Source: a virus. Taken from it: DNA of 29,074 nucleotides. Each line of letters opens with the position of its first letter. Within the stretch, counting starts at the first letter, position 1. A model generated the notes under the pieces. The model was not told the DNA's origin. It saw nothing but the letters and a program-made list of their open reading frames with translations, and did not search any database. Below are positions 7,129-13,872 of the stretch, piece by piece. The translations under genes were made by a program, and so were the position numbers. The stretch is from positions 1 through 29,074 of the IMG/VR virus record IMGVR_UViG_3300002137_000064; one strand, given 5' to 3'.

Positions 7129-7177
7129 CATGGAGTAAGATAACGCTCCTGTCGTAGGAATAATCCTACAACATTTT
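7129..7177 (+). promoter_or_regulatory. structured mRNA leader of the ParB-like gene
   Basis: Two small hairpins can form: GGAG with CTCC around 7132-7149, and GTAGGA-ATAA-TCCTAC at 7155-7170, extended by TGT/ACA with single mismatched bases. They lie between the promoter and the AAAGGAAAA ribosome site. A regulatory or stabilising role is inferred. Confidence 0.4.
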
Positions 7178-7191
7178 GTACAAAGGAAAAT

Positions 7192-8193
7192 ATGATGTCT
7201 AAATCAGAAGAACTGAAAATGCAGCCGTTTGACCCTAGTCAAGGCCGCAAAGATAGGCGTGTATCAATGATACAGGTTGCTCGTGCTGTTGGTAAACGCA
7301 TTAGAGCAGGTAAACCTAATACCAAATTCAACTATCAAGAGATACTTAAATTTGCATGGGTTCCCGTAGAACTCTGCTATTTTAACTACGGTCGTCAGCG
7401 ATACCCAGAACCCAAACAAGTTAACAAACTGCACAACAAATGGAATATCATTTGTGTGACTCCGTTGCAGGCTCGATACAGTGCAAAAGATAATCGCTAT
7501 TATATTGCAGATGGCCAGCAACACGGAATTGATTGGACATTACAGTACGGTGAAGGATCTATGGTTCCTGTGTTCTATGTTGTAAGCGAAGATGAGAATA
7601 TCGAATCAATTCAACTGTTGGCTTTGAACACTGACAGTGAGCCGATGGCCAAATACTTTATCCATCAGCAAGAAGTTATTATGGGCGTGAAAGCTGCTGT
7701 TGATCTAGATAACTGTGTGATCAATGCAGGTTGTTTCACAGGCTACAAGAAACGTGTTGCAGGTGTTATTACTCACATCACTGACCTTTGGCTTGCCCGT
7801 GATCATTATGGACTTGAGCCATTAGGGCAGGTACTTACTAAGATGAGGCAGTACTGGCCCACTGAGAAGATTGCAACTGCTACTATGCTGGGCTTCCTTA
7901 AAGTCCGTGAAGTAATGGAGAACGAAGGTGTGTTCAGCGATGAGCTGTTTGAAGATGTTATCTATCAGGCCAGCGAGTTCTTTGAAAGTTCAGACCGTTT
8001 GCACAACGATATCAAAGAACAGTTCGAAGTTGACTACCCAACTAACTATCGTGGTATGGGCGTTCGCGAAAAGGTTGCGTCAGGTATCATTGATGCCTAC
8101 GAACAACTCACTGGTAAAGCTCTGTGTGCAAAACCATTTACTATCACAATGCCCAGCATGGAAGTAGAAAATGAAGAAGAACTTGTATACTAA
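7192..8193 (+). CDS. ParB/sulfiredoxin-fold protein (ParB-like nuclease domain)
   Basis: 333 aa. Residues 50-140 match the ParB N-terminal fold: a partner-binding strand, then ICVTPLQARYSAKDNRYYIADGQQHGIDWTLQYGEGSMVPVFYVV, equivalent to the usual IDGxHR...VPV segment. Here the usual Arg is replaced (GQQHG), so catalysis or nucleotide binding may be altered. The C-terminal two thirds are helical and unassigned. The start at the first of two adjacent ATGs has AAAGGAAAA upstream. The next gene, an HNH nuclease, starts inside its last 23 bases, so the pair is probably translated together. Chromosome partitioning is unlikely because no ParA is present. Confidence 0.7.
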   Translation: MMSKSEELKMQPFDPSQGRKDRRVSMIQVARAVGKRIRAGKPNTKFNYQEILKFAWVPVELCYFNYGRQRYPEPKQVNKLHNKWNIICVTPLQARYSAKDNRYYIADGQQHGIDWTLQYGEGSMVPVFYVVSEDENIESIQLLALNTDSEPMAKYFIHQQEVIMGVKAAVDLDNCVINAGCFTGYKKRVAGVITHITDLWLARDHYGLEPLGQVLTKMRQYWPTEKIATATMLGFLKVREVMENEGVFSDELFEDVIYQASEFFESSDRLHNDIKEQFEVDYPTNYRGMGVREKVASGIIDAYEQLTGKALCAKPFTITMPSMEVENEEELVY

Positions 8194-8590
8194 GTATGAT
8201 CCAGCCACATACTACACTCGCGAACTATTCCGAACAGTATGTGAGACTCGAGATCTAAGGCCAGTTTGGGCGTGGAAGAATGCCCAAAAGTGGAGTGTGG
8301 ACTATGTACAGTTCTTGTCGAAGTGTGGTGAGGTCTGTGAGTGTTGTGGTAGCCCGTTAGACTACGGTCTAGGCAAGAACAACGTAGACAAAGCAGACAT
8401 CCACACACCTAGTACTGATCACATGATACCTCGAAGTTTAGATGGGTCTAAGACCAGTGACATTGATAACCTGTGGATAATCTGTAATCGTTGTAATCTG
8501 TTAAAGAACAACTCAACAGCAGAAGATATCCACAGGTATCAGCGTATTTTGGAAACATTGTCTAACATCAAAAAACTAGTTGACAACTAA
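8171..8590 (+). CDS. HNH endonuclease, second copy type
   Basis: 139 aa. The HNH domain has Cys56/Cys59 (VCECCGSPLDYG), Asp83-His84 (STDHMIPRSLDGS), Asn100 and Cys105/Cys108 (WIICNRCNLLKNNST). It is not closely similar to the HNH at 6579-7088. The gene starts within the end of the ParB-like gene. Its last codons (KLVDN) overlap the -35 box of the ligase promoter, an arrangement repeated elsewhere in the window. Confidence 0.85.
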   Translation: MKKNLYTKYDPATYYTRELFRTVCETRDLRPVWAWKNAQKWSVDYVQFLSKCGEVCECCGSPLDYGLGKNNVDKADIHTPSTDHMIPRSLDGSKTSDIDNLWIICNRCNLLKNNSTAEDIHRYQRILETLSNIKKLVDN

Positions 8591-8608
8591 GTAATACGGT
8601 GTTATAAT
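8580..8608 (+). promoter_or_regulatory. sigma70 promoter for DNA ligase
   Basis: TTGACA-17-TATAAT. The -35 box lies inside the last codons of the preceding HNH gene. Confidence 0.85.
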
Positions 8609-8638
8609 ATATGCATTAGTAAACATCACGGAGCAGAC

Positions 8639-9961
8639 ATGCGTACACAGCCACAAGATATCATTGCTCGTTTAGAAGCAGACAACAGCCGACTAGCCAA
8701 GGAAGCTATCCTAAACGAAGCAATGGAAGAGGGACTAGATGAGTTCTTTGAGGGACTTGTTATGAGCCTAGACAAGCTCTACACATTTGGTGTACAGAAA
8801 GTACCTACCAAAGAACAAGAGGGCGGACAAGGTCTTAGCTGGGCTAACTTTGTTGAACTAGCAGAAGCCCTTCGCAAACGTGAGCTTACAGGACACGCTG
8901 CTCGTGATGCCATCGAACTAGCAATGGGTGTTGCTACCCAAGAGCAATGGAACGGTTGGTATCGGCGCATCCTTATCAAGGACATGCGAGCAGGGTTTGG
9001 TGAGAAGTCAGTTAACAACGTAGCTAAGAAAGCTAAGAAAGCACAGTATAAGATTCCTGTGTTTGAATGTATGTTAGCCCATGATGGTGCTAATCACGAG
9101 AAGAAGATCCAAGGTAAGAAGCTGCTTGAGAAGAAGCTGGACGGTGTACGCTGTTTGACAGTAGTAGACTTTGAAGCACGTACTGTGACTATGTACACAC
9201 GCAACGGCAAAGAGCTTGTGAACTTTCCGCATATTGTAAAAGCCTTTGAAGCTAATATGGATAACTTTGGGCGCAGTTATGTGTTCGACGGTGAAGTTAT
9301 GTCTACTTCATTCCAAGAGCTTATGACCCAAGTACATCGCAAAGACAATGTTGAATCCAGCGATGCTGTGCTTAACTTGTTCGACGTGCTGCCTTTGGTA
9401 GAGTTCAAGCAGGGCGAAAGCATGATGGGTCAACGTCGACGCTCAAACTTCCTTAAGGCCAACTTCAGCCAGATCTTTGCTGACGCAGGCTGTATTATCA
9501 TTGTACCCCAGATTGAAGTTGATCTAGACACAATGGTAGGCATGGTGGAGTTCCAGGACTTCAACAAGCAGATGGTAGAGCAGGGCTACGAGGGCATCAT
9601 GATCAAAGACGTTGATGCTGTCTACGAGTGTAAGCGTAGCGCAAGCTGGCTTAAACAAAAACCGTTTATTGAAGTGTCATTGGAGGTGGTAAATGTTGAA
9701 GAAGGTACTGGACGAAATATCGACAAACTTGGAGCTTTGGTTTGCTCCGGCAAGGACGACGGGAAGCAAATTACAGTCAATGTTGGTAGTGGCTTTAGCG
9801 ATGTTAATCGAGATGAGCTTTGGGCTTGTCGTGATACTCTTGCTGGTCAAGTTGTTGAAGTAAGAGCGGATGCAGTGACACAGAATCAAGACGGCACATA
9901 CAGCCTACGATTTCCACGCTTCCTACGTTTCCGTGGGTTCGCAAAAGGCGAAAAGATCTAA
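8639..9961 (+). CDS. ATP-dependent DNA ligase
   Basis: 440 aa. An N-terminal helical region (1-150) precedes the nucleotidyltransferase core. Motif I is EKKLDGVR with adenylated Lys166; motif III is VFDGEV at 215-220; motif IV is EGIMIK at 318-323; motif V is WLKQKP at 337-342. A C-terminal OB domain (345-440) ends RFPRFLRFRG, the motif VI region. It seals nicks in replication and repair using ATP. The layout fits phage ligases with an N-terminal DNA-binding extension. GGAG lies 8 bases upstream of the ATG. No replication partner genes are adjacent. Confidence 0.93.
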   Translation: MRTQPQDIIARLEADNSRLAKEAILNEAMEEGLDEFFEGLVMSLDKLYTFGVQKVPTKEQEGGQGLSWANFVELAEALRKRELTGHAARDAIELAMGVATQEQWNGWYRRILIKDMRAGFGEKSVNNVAKKAKKAQYKIPVFECMLAHDGANHEKKIQGKKLLEKKLDGVRCLTVVDFEARTVTMYTRNGKELVNFPHIVKAFEANMDNFGRSYVFDGEVMSTSFQELMTQVHRKDNVESSDAVLNLFDVLPLVEFKQGESMMGQRRRSNFLKANFSQIFADAGCIIIVPQIEVDLDTMVGMVEFQDFNKQMVEQGYEGIMIKDVDAVYECKRSASWLKQKPFIEVSLEVVNVEEGTGRNIDKLGALVCSGKDDGKQITVNVGSGFSDVNRDELWACRDTLAGQVVEVRADAVTQNQDGTYSLRFPRFLRFRGFAKGEKI

Positions 9962-10009
9962 TAGATCGATAAGTACACAGATCAGTTTATAATCAAAATC
10001 GGGAATACT

Positions 10010-10276
10010 ATGAGCAACATTGAAGATACATTTGAGTACAACAACGAAGAAGAAGCAGAAGTAGCGCAGATCAATACACTTATCGCTAATATGAATGCGG
10101 TAGCTGCCATGCGTGATCGTCTAGCAGAGCAAGCTCGCAAGCCCAGCGCTGAATTCTGTGAAAAGTGTGGGGAAGATATTCCTGAAGCTAGGCGAGCGGC
10201 CATCAAGGGTGTTCAGATGTGTATTTCATGCCAACAGCTTAGTGAACGCCGAGGCCAGTTCTACGCTAAACCCTAG
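10010..10276 (+). CDS. TraR/DksA-family zinc-finger protein
   Basis: 88 aa. An acidic N-terminal helical half is followed by the TraR/DksA C4 zinc finger: Cys50/Cys53 in FCEKCGEDIPEARR and Cys71/Cys74 in CISCQQ. Such proteins bind in the RNA polymerase secondary channel and change initiation without contacting DNA; short TraR-like versions are common on phages and plasmids. The N-terminal Asp/Glu needed for full DksA action cannot be assigned with certainty. GGGAA precedes the start. The end overlaps the convergent AlgH gene by 4 bases. Confidence 0.85.
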   Translation: MSNIEDTFEYNNEEEAEVAQINTLIANMNAVAAMRDRLAEQARKPSAEFCEKCGEDIPEARRAAIKGVQMCISCQQLSERRGQFYAKP

Positions 10277-10836
10277 AGCCAGCGGTCCACTGCTTGGTGG
10301 GCACTAAGGGCTATCATATTTTTCCACAGCTCGTGTTCGGGTTGGTCAAACAACCACTCTGGCCCTTGATTACGGGCCAGTAGCCACGACTGCTCTTTAC
10401 GCCATTGCCCCAGACCCTCTAGCTCGTTGCGTAGCTGACTCCCAGCCCATGAGCAATAACCCATGAACAGTCTAAAGCTTCTAGGGCCATCATAGTCTGA
10501 CAAGTGATGGAACATGGCCTCATTGCTGGTCATGGCCCAATCTTCTGATAGCTCTACAGTATGCTCACAGGCCCAGTCTCGACTGTGCAACATCCACATA
10601 GTCGTGGGGCTCACGGGGCCACCCCAGTACACGGGTAGGTCAGGACAGTTGTGTATTTTTATAGGGGTGTCTTCCAGTACTTCTACCAGCCCATACCCAC
10701 TGGGTCTATTAACGCAGAGTCCAAAGTGACTGTCGTGGTTCTCATGGGTAAGCATTATAACACTGCTGTGAAAGCGGGCATCTGGGATCCCCGGGGGTGC
10801 TATAAGTAGATCAGTGTAGCGTAGACTCTGTGTCAT
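10273..10836 (-). CDS. AlgH/YqgE (UPF0301) family protein
   Basis: 187 aa, the usual length of the AlgH/YqgE family. Conserved segments are LLIAPPGIPDARFHSSVIMLTHENHDSHFGLCVNRPSG near the start, VYWGGPVSP in the middle, and RLFMGYCSWAGSQLRNEL then SWLLARNQGPEWLFD. The bacterial family has a known fold but poorly defined function (AlgH was linked to alginate regulation in Pseudomonas). A phage copy is unusual. It is the last gene of a minus-strand run; the gene before it ends 3 bases upstream. Confidence 0.88.
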   Translation of the reverse strand: MTQSLRYTDLLIAPPGIPDARFHSSVIMLTHENHDSHFGLCVNRPSGYGLVEVLEDTPIKIHNCPDLPVYWGGPVSPTTMWMLHSRDWACEHTVELSEDWAMTSNEAMFHHLSDYDGPRSFRLFMGYCSWAGSQLRNELEGLGQWRKEQSWLLARNQGPEWLFDQPEHELWKNMIALSAHQAVDRWL

Positions 10837-10839
10837 AGC

Positions 10840-11319
10840 TCATGACCAATCTGGTAAAGGGCCACCATATTTCTTGCCCTTGATCTTCTTGCCACGTACT
10901 TTGACACGCTCTGGACCTACCTTGTGACTCTTGCCCCCTTCACGGCTGCGATAGCCCTGACTCTTGCATGAGCTTAGATTGCTGGCCCCTAGAGCACTGT
11001 CAGGCTTTCCTGATGTGCAAAGATCTCTGCTTGCAGGTGTTTCAGAGATGTCACTGCTTACACCGTACATGACATCATCGTTTAAGGGAAAGCTAAGTTC
11101 CATGAAGCGTTCTGGTAGTTCAGCAGTGTCAATGATATAGTCTAGTTCATCGTTGGTTGGATGTTCTTTCATTAGTACTTGTGCAGCTTCATCGTGTGCT
11201 TCTGCATTGTTCCAAATTTCCACATCATAGTGTTCTCTGTATAGGTGTGCTACAGCATCCATGACCCTGCGATAGTCACAGGTAAAGATGTTTTCAGTTA
11301 ATATTTCGTGTATTCTCAT
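10840..11319 (-). CDS. unknown protein with basic C-terminal tail
   Basis: 159 aa. The N-terminal 95 residues are acidic and mixed helical. The middle is Ser-rich and low-complexity. The last 35 residues are strongly basic (GPERVKVRGKKIKGKKYGG), suggesting nucleic-acid or phosphate-surface contact. GGAGC precedes the ATG. It lies between two unknowns and the AlgH gene on the minus strand. No family is recognised. Confidence 0.65.
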   Translation of the reverse strand: MRIHEILTENIFTCDYRRVMDAVAHLYREHYDVEIWNNAEAHDEAAQVLMKEHPTNDELDYIIDTAELPERFMELSFPLNDDVMYGVSSDISETPASRDLCTSGKPDSALGASNLSSCKSQGYRSREGGKSHKVGPERVKVRGKKIKGKKYGGPLPDWS

Positions 11320-11331
11320 GCTCTAGCTCCA

Positions 11332-11562
11332 TTATAATACAGTGTTGCCGGGGAAGTCTACACTAGTGACACGCCCCTCAAAGGTTGATTCAAACAAGGG
11401 TATAGCATTCAGGTTGCCCCCAAGAGCATCATCTACTACGATCCAGCGATGTTGAACTCCCGCAAGACTCTCAGTGATGAACCGTACTCTGTTATTGGGA
11501 TCAACAGCATAGAGTTCTATGTCTGCCCATGTAGCGTCGTTGTCTATGGTATATCTTTTCAT
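11332..11562 (-). CDS. small unknown protein
   Basis: 76 aa, soluble, mildly acidic, beginning MKRYTIDNDATWADIELYAVD with strand-rich content. It ends 12 bases before the 159-aa gene and is probably co-transcribed. There is no clear ribosome site before the ATG. Confidence 0.55.
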   Translation of the reverse strand: MKRYTIDNDATWADIELYAVDPNNRVRFITESLAGVQHRWIVVDDALGGNLNAIPLFESTFEGRVTSVDFPGNTVL

Positions 11563-11625
11563 ATGTATATTTATCGAGTCGGGAACTATAGTGTATTAAA
11601 CACACATACAGATGATTCAATGGCC

Positions 11626-11650
11626 GCGAAGCGGTTCCGCGCAGGTTTTT
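11626..11650 (+). terminator. possible intrinsic terminator
   Basis: CGCGAA-GCGG-TTCCGCG forms a stem with one bulged C, followed closely by TTTTTT. No plus-strand gene immediately upstream is supported, so what it would terminate is unclear. Confidence 0.35.
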
Positions 11651-11742
11651 TACTGGTCTACCAGCAGGCACATACAGGTCCAAGCACAGGGTGTACACTC
11701 TACTACCAAGCGTACTAGTCCGAGATCCAACTGCGTTAAAGA

Positions 11743-11789
11743 AACTATGCGTAGTTCTAAGCCCCAGCGATGTTCTAAACGCTGTAGAC
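11743..11789 (+). ncRNA. candidate structured RNA, two hairpins
   Basis: AACTA-TGCG-TAGTT and CAGCG-N10-CGCTG are perfect inverted repeats only a few bases apart in a gene-free stretch. There is no promoter of the window's standard type next to them. Confidence 0.2.
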
Positions 11790-11819
11790 ACTGCTCACTT
11801 ACTGTAATAGAATATGTCA

Positions 11820-12020
11820 TTATATATAATCCAATTGTGGCTGACGAGTCAGTGCAGGAAATGCTAGCAGCAGCATGACTTCATACTGCGAGTCTATCCA
11901 AAAGCGATACTCTCCACAGGCACGTACACTGATATAGCCCCTGTGAGTCTGTACCAACTCCCATACCGACTCTGCGTCATAGTCTAGGAAATAGTGCAAT
12001 GCATAGCAGTGTAGGTTCAT
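11820..12020 (-). CDS. small unknown protein
   Basis: 66 aa with plausible composition (YALHYFLDYDAESVWELVQTHRGYISVRACG), no membrane segment. TTTACT-17-TATACA lies upstream on the minus strand as a weak promoter. There is only a poor ribosome site. It is the most upstream minus-strand gene of this group and is separated from the others by the gene-free stretch. Confidence 0.45.
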   Translation of the reverse strand: MNLHCYALHYFLDYDAESVWELVQTHRGYISVRACGEYRFWIDSQYEVMLLLAFPALTRQPQLDYI

Positions 12021-12069
12021 AATAGCTCAGTTTGTGTATAGTATGTATCAGTTAGACAGTAAATATCTC

Positions 12070-12324
12070 ATGCAAAAGACTGTGTACTATCTAACTCACA
12101 AAGACACTGATCGACGCCTTAAATGGTACAAGACTCTGACAGGAGCTCGCATAGCACAACGAGCACGTAATCACAGATTGGGTTTCCTAACTCGCATTGA
12201 ACGTGTGTATAAAGACGACACCGAGTATGAGCTATGTATAACTACAGATAATCTAACCATGACTGCTACTTACTGTATAGTAGAAGATACAATAGAGTCA
12301 GCACTAGACAACGTAGTAGAGTGA
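12070..12324 (+). CDS. small unknown protein, phage type
   Basis: 84 aa from the ATG at 12070 (MQKTVYYLTHKDTDRRLKWYKTLTGARIAQRARNH): basic N-terminal half, acidic C-terminal half. The in-frame ATG at 12043 would add nine residues but sits directly against a -10-like TATAGT (12037-12042), so the later start is preferred. No good ribosome site is seen for either. It resembles small marine-phage proteins, without a named family. Confidence 0.6.
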   Translation: MQKTVYYLTHKDTDRRLKWYKTLTGARIAQRARNHRLGFLTRIERVYKDDTEYELCITTDNLTMTATYCIVEDTIESALDNVVE

Positions 12325-12375
12325 CTGTATAGTAAAGAAGCCTGCGGCAGCTCAAGAGGGATTAATAGGCTGGCA

Positions 12376-12552
12376 ATGCACATATTAGAACTAGACAAAC
12401 TATCAAGCACGGACAAACAATCAGTAGTAGATACACTGTGCAGCTTATGTACACAGCACACAATGACATGGTGGAAGACAGATGACAAGATCTTCTTAGA
12501 CTGTGAAGAAGACATACTGTTGATTAGATCTGCGTTAAGTGATCTACTATAG
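12376..12552 (+). CDS. small acidic unknown protein
   Basis: 58 aa (MHILELDKLSSTDKQSVVDTLCSLC...), helical and acidic, with three Cys and a WW pair. The frame is intact with normal codon use and lies 51 bases after the previous gene. The ribosome site is weak. Its TAG stop is the first three bases of the first 14-bp TAGGCCCCGCTGCG repeat. Confidence 0.5.
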   Translation: MHILELDKLSSTDKQSVVDTLCSLCTQHTMTWWKTDDKIFLDCEEDILLIRSALSDLL

Positions 12553-12563
12553 GCCCCGCTGCG
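12550..12563 (+). repeat. TAGGCCCCGCTGCG repeat, copy 1
   Basis: Identical 14-bp element found three times within 560 bp (also 12883 and 13098). It overlaps the stop codon of the 58-aa gene. A related ACCCCGCTGC lies at 21383-21392. Confidence 0.75.
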
Positions 12564-12573
12564 TATGCGTGTA

Positions 12574-12649
12574 GTAGAGAGTATAGTAGAGAGTATAGTA
12601 GAGAACTGTGAGAATGGTGTAGGAACTGTGAGAGAACTGTGAGAATGGT
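12574..12649 (+). repeat. short tandem and direct repeats
   Basis: GTAGAGAGTATA occurs at 12574-12585 and 12586-12597, with a third partial unit at 12598. GAACTGTGAGAATGGT occurs at 12603-12618 and 12634-12649, with a partial GAACTGTGAGA at 12623-12633. Confidence 0.8.
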
Positions 12650-12811
12650 AGAAACCATTTTAGCATAGCCAGTCAAGCCACCGTGGAAAACTTTTGATCT
12701 AGCATGGATTTCTACTATAGATATCCCGATTCTGAACAGTTTGTCACACTTTATTGCACTTTTCCACACTTTCTCACACTCTAGGCCACGGTTCTAGGGT
12801 CGTATACGCAC

Positions 12812-12827
12812 TTTACTGAACAGTAAA
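12812..12827. repeat. 16-bp perfect palindrome
   Basis: TTTACTG-AA-CAGTAAA is a 7-bp perfect inverted repeat, a good dimeric-repressor-site or hairpin candidate, next to a CACACTTT box. Confidence 0.5.
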
Positions 12828-12882
12828 TCACACTTTTCTACCCTGTTTAAGACTTCTTGATCCACAAAAGGGTGATCACATA

Positions 12883-12896
12883 TAGGCCCCGCTGCG
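12883..12896 (+). repeat. TAGGCCCCGCTGCG repeat, copy 2
   Basis: Identical to copy 1. It lies 18 bases before the -35 box of the promoter at 12915. Confidence 0.75.
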
Positions 12897-12914
12897 TGAT
12901 ATTACATGATATAC

Positions 12915-12943
12915 TTGACTCTACTATACAGTGACTCTACTAT
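12915..12943 (+). promoter_or_regulatory. sigma70-like promoter
   Basis: TTGACT-17-TACTAT. It could drive the small frame at 12988-13080. Confidence 0.5.
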
Positions 12944-12987
12944 GCAAGTTTACACACTATACTCACTACAGTGATAACTACTATACG

Positions 12988-13080
12988 ATGATTGTATCAC
13001 ATTATCACTACTCAGCAGCAGACGATCCCTGCGATGATATAAGTGTGAACCTACATGCGTGGCTAACAAAAGGTCACTAA
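12988..13080 (+). CDS. possible 30-aa protein
   Basis: ATG to TAA frame (MIVSHYHYSAADDPCDDISV...) placed 45 bases after a promoter-like sequence. No ribosome site is seen, so it may be chance. Confidence 0.25.
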   Translation: MIVSHYHYSAADDPCDDISVNLHAWLTKGH

Positions 13081-13097
13081 TTTCACCAAAACACGCA

Positions 13098-13111
13098 TAG
13101 GCCCCGCTGCG
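13098..13111 (+). repeat. TAGGCCCCGCTGCG repeat, copy 3
   Basis: Identical to copies 1 and 2. Here the following GGG completes a CCCCG-CTG-CGGGG hairpin. It ends 5 bases before a -35 box. Confidence 0.75.
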
Positions 13112-13116
13112 GGGTA

Positions 13117-13145
13117 TTGACATGTTCACAGTTATATCGTATAAT
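13117..13145 (+). promoter_or_regulatory. sigma70 promoter for the 79-aa gene and tRNA cluster
   Basis: TTGACA-17-TATAAT followed by the standard AAACACATA leader. The next terminator is at 13837, so the three tRNAs are probably on this transcript. Confidence 0.85.
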
Positions 13146-13176
13146 AAACACATACTAAGCAACAATGTGGAACTAG

Positions 13177-13416
13177 ATGACATTACCAGATGAAAGACTC
13201 CGTGCTGTACAGTATACAGAACAGTTTCTACAGCGACTAGCGGGTGGGCATTATGCTCGTGTACCCAAGGCAGTTCGTGATGAAGCTAGAAGTATGCTGA
13301 GACACTATCCAAGTCGCTGGGACATGAGCAAGGCTGCGCAGACAAGCCCGGACATATTTGCTGAACGTATAGAAGATCTACACAGATTCATCCTGAAAGG
13401 ACAGACACAAGACTAA
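13177..13416 (+). CDS. BPSL0761-like small protein
   Basis: 79 aa: DERLRAVQYTEQFLQRLAGG, VPKAVRDEARSMLRHYPSRWDMSKAAQTSPDIFAERI. The RxxAVxxTxxFLxxL start and the ARxxLRHYPS core match the BPSL0761 family of small bacterial/phage proteins, whose function is unknown. It lies between a strong promoter and the tRNA-Met gene (1 base after its stop), so it heads the tRNA transcript. The ribosome site is poor. Confidence 0.7.
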   Translation: MTLPDERLRAVQYTEQFLQRLAGGHYARVPKAVRDEARSMLRHYPSRWDMSKAAQTSPDIFAERIEDLHRFILKGQTQD

Positions 13417-13417
13417 C

Positions 13418-13492
13418 GGGCCGATAGCTTAATGGTAAAGCAGGGTACTCATAATGCCTTGAGTCCTGGTTCAATTCCAGGTCGGCCCACCA
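13418..13492 (+). tRNA. tRNA-Met (CAT)
   Basis: 75 nt with acceptor GGGCCGA/TCGGCCC, anticodon loop CTCATAA, T-loop TTCAATT and encoded CCA. G1-C72 is paired, so it is not an initiator. A lysidine-modified tRNA-Ile(CAT) is the alternative and cannot be excluded by eye. Confidence 0.92.
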
Positions 13493-13526
13493 CTACTAGA
13501 CTATAACTACAGTACATACAGTACAC

Positions 13527-13611
13527 GCTCGCATGGTGAAATAGGTAAACACAACAGACTTAAAATCTGTCGCCGCGAGGCTTCCCGGTTCGATTCCGGG
13601 TGCGAGCACCA
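13527..13611 (+). tRNA. tRNA-Leu (TAA)
   Basis: 85 nt with acceptor GCTCGC/GCGAGC, anticodon loop CTTAAAA, the long variable arm of class II tRNAs, T-loop TTCGATT and encoded CCA. Confidence 0.95.
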
Positions 13612-13616
13612 AGTTT

Positions 13617-13693
13617 CCGCCCTTAGCTCAGCTGGATAGAGCAACGGATTTCTACTCCGTGGGTCGGGCGTTCGAATCGCTCAGGGCGGACCA
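13617..13693 (+). tRNA. tRNA-Arg (TCT)
   Basis: 77 nt with acceptor CCGCCCT/AGGGCGG, anticodon stem ACGGA/TCCGT around TTTCTAC (anticodon TCT), T-loop TTCGAAT and encoded CCA. It would read AGA, a codon often rare in the host. Confidence 0.95.
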
Positions 13694-13710
13694 AGCTCCA
13701 GTGCTGATCA

Positions 13711-13767
13711 GCTGCTGCTGTAGAGTGTGAGTGTGATTCCCAGTGGGATTGCAGCTACAGCAGCAGC
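13711..13767 (+). ncRNA. long CTG/CAG hairpin after tRNA-Arg
   Basis: GCTGCTGCTGTAG (13711-13723) pairs perfectly over 13 bp with CTACAGCAGCAGC (13755-13767); the loop contains a small TCCC/GGGA stem. It lies between the tRNA-Arg 3' end and the terminator on the same transcript. It could be a stable processed RNA, an end-protection element or a tRNA-processing signal. Confidence 0.45.
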
Positions 13768-13836
13768 AGCTCGATGAAGTCACGACAGTGCCGCGAAGTC
13801 AGACTGCTGTGTGGCATTTTGGACACGTTTTGGATA

Positions 13837-13870
13837 GAAACCCAGTTAACTCTAGGGTTTCTTTCTTTTT
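13837..13870 (+). terminator. intrinsic terminator of the tRNA operon
   Basis: GAAACCC-N11-GGGTTTC is a perfect 7-bp stem followed by TTTCTTTTT, ending just before the -35 box of the next promoter. Confidence 0.85.
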
Positions 13871-13872
13871 GG

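Larger units (their letters stand above)
11563..11819. other. 257-bp intergenic stretch with hairpins, no convincing gene
   Basis: Overlapping frames exist on both strands, but none has a ribosome site or protein-like composition. The stretch holds a GC-rich hairpin with a T run (11626-11650) and two adjacent small hairpins (about 11743-11789). Confidence 0.4.
12553..12914. other. gene-free repeat-rich stretch, candidate origin or control region
   Basis: About 360 bases without a supportable gene. In order it holds tandem GTAGAGAGTATA units, GAACTGTGAGA(ATGGT) direct repeats, several CACACTTT boxes (12745, 12765, 12829, and a CACACT at 12775), a CGTATACG palindrome and a perfect TTTACTG-AA-CAGTAAA palindrome. 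Clustered short iterons and palindromes resemble replication-origin or regulator-binding regions. The function is not determined. Confidence 0.4.

Noticed and set aside
7192-8193. ParB-like gene as part of a plasmid partition system
   Set aside because: No ParA-type ATPase or centromere-like repeats are adjacent, and the IDGxHR motif is altered.
11586-11598. TAATACACTATAG on the minus strand, resembling part of a T7 RNA polymerase promoter
   Set aside because: Only a partial match, present once, and no single-subunit RNA polymerase gene is seen; the genome clearly uses sigma70-type promoters.
11501-11878. Overlapping frames on both strands in the gap between minus-strand genes
   Set aside because: They overlap each other and neighbouring genes, have no ribosome sites, and show irregular composition.
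12574-12649. Tandem repeats considered as a CRISPR array
   Set aside because: Units are 12-16 bp and nearly contiguous, without constant-length unique spacers, and no cas genes are present.
13418-13492. tRNA-Met(CAT) as an initiator tRNA
   Set aside because: The first acceptor pair is G-C, whereas bacterial initiator tRNA has an unpaired 1-72 position; the three G-C pairs at the base of the initiator anticodon stem are also absent.
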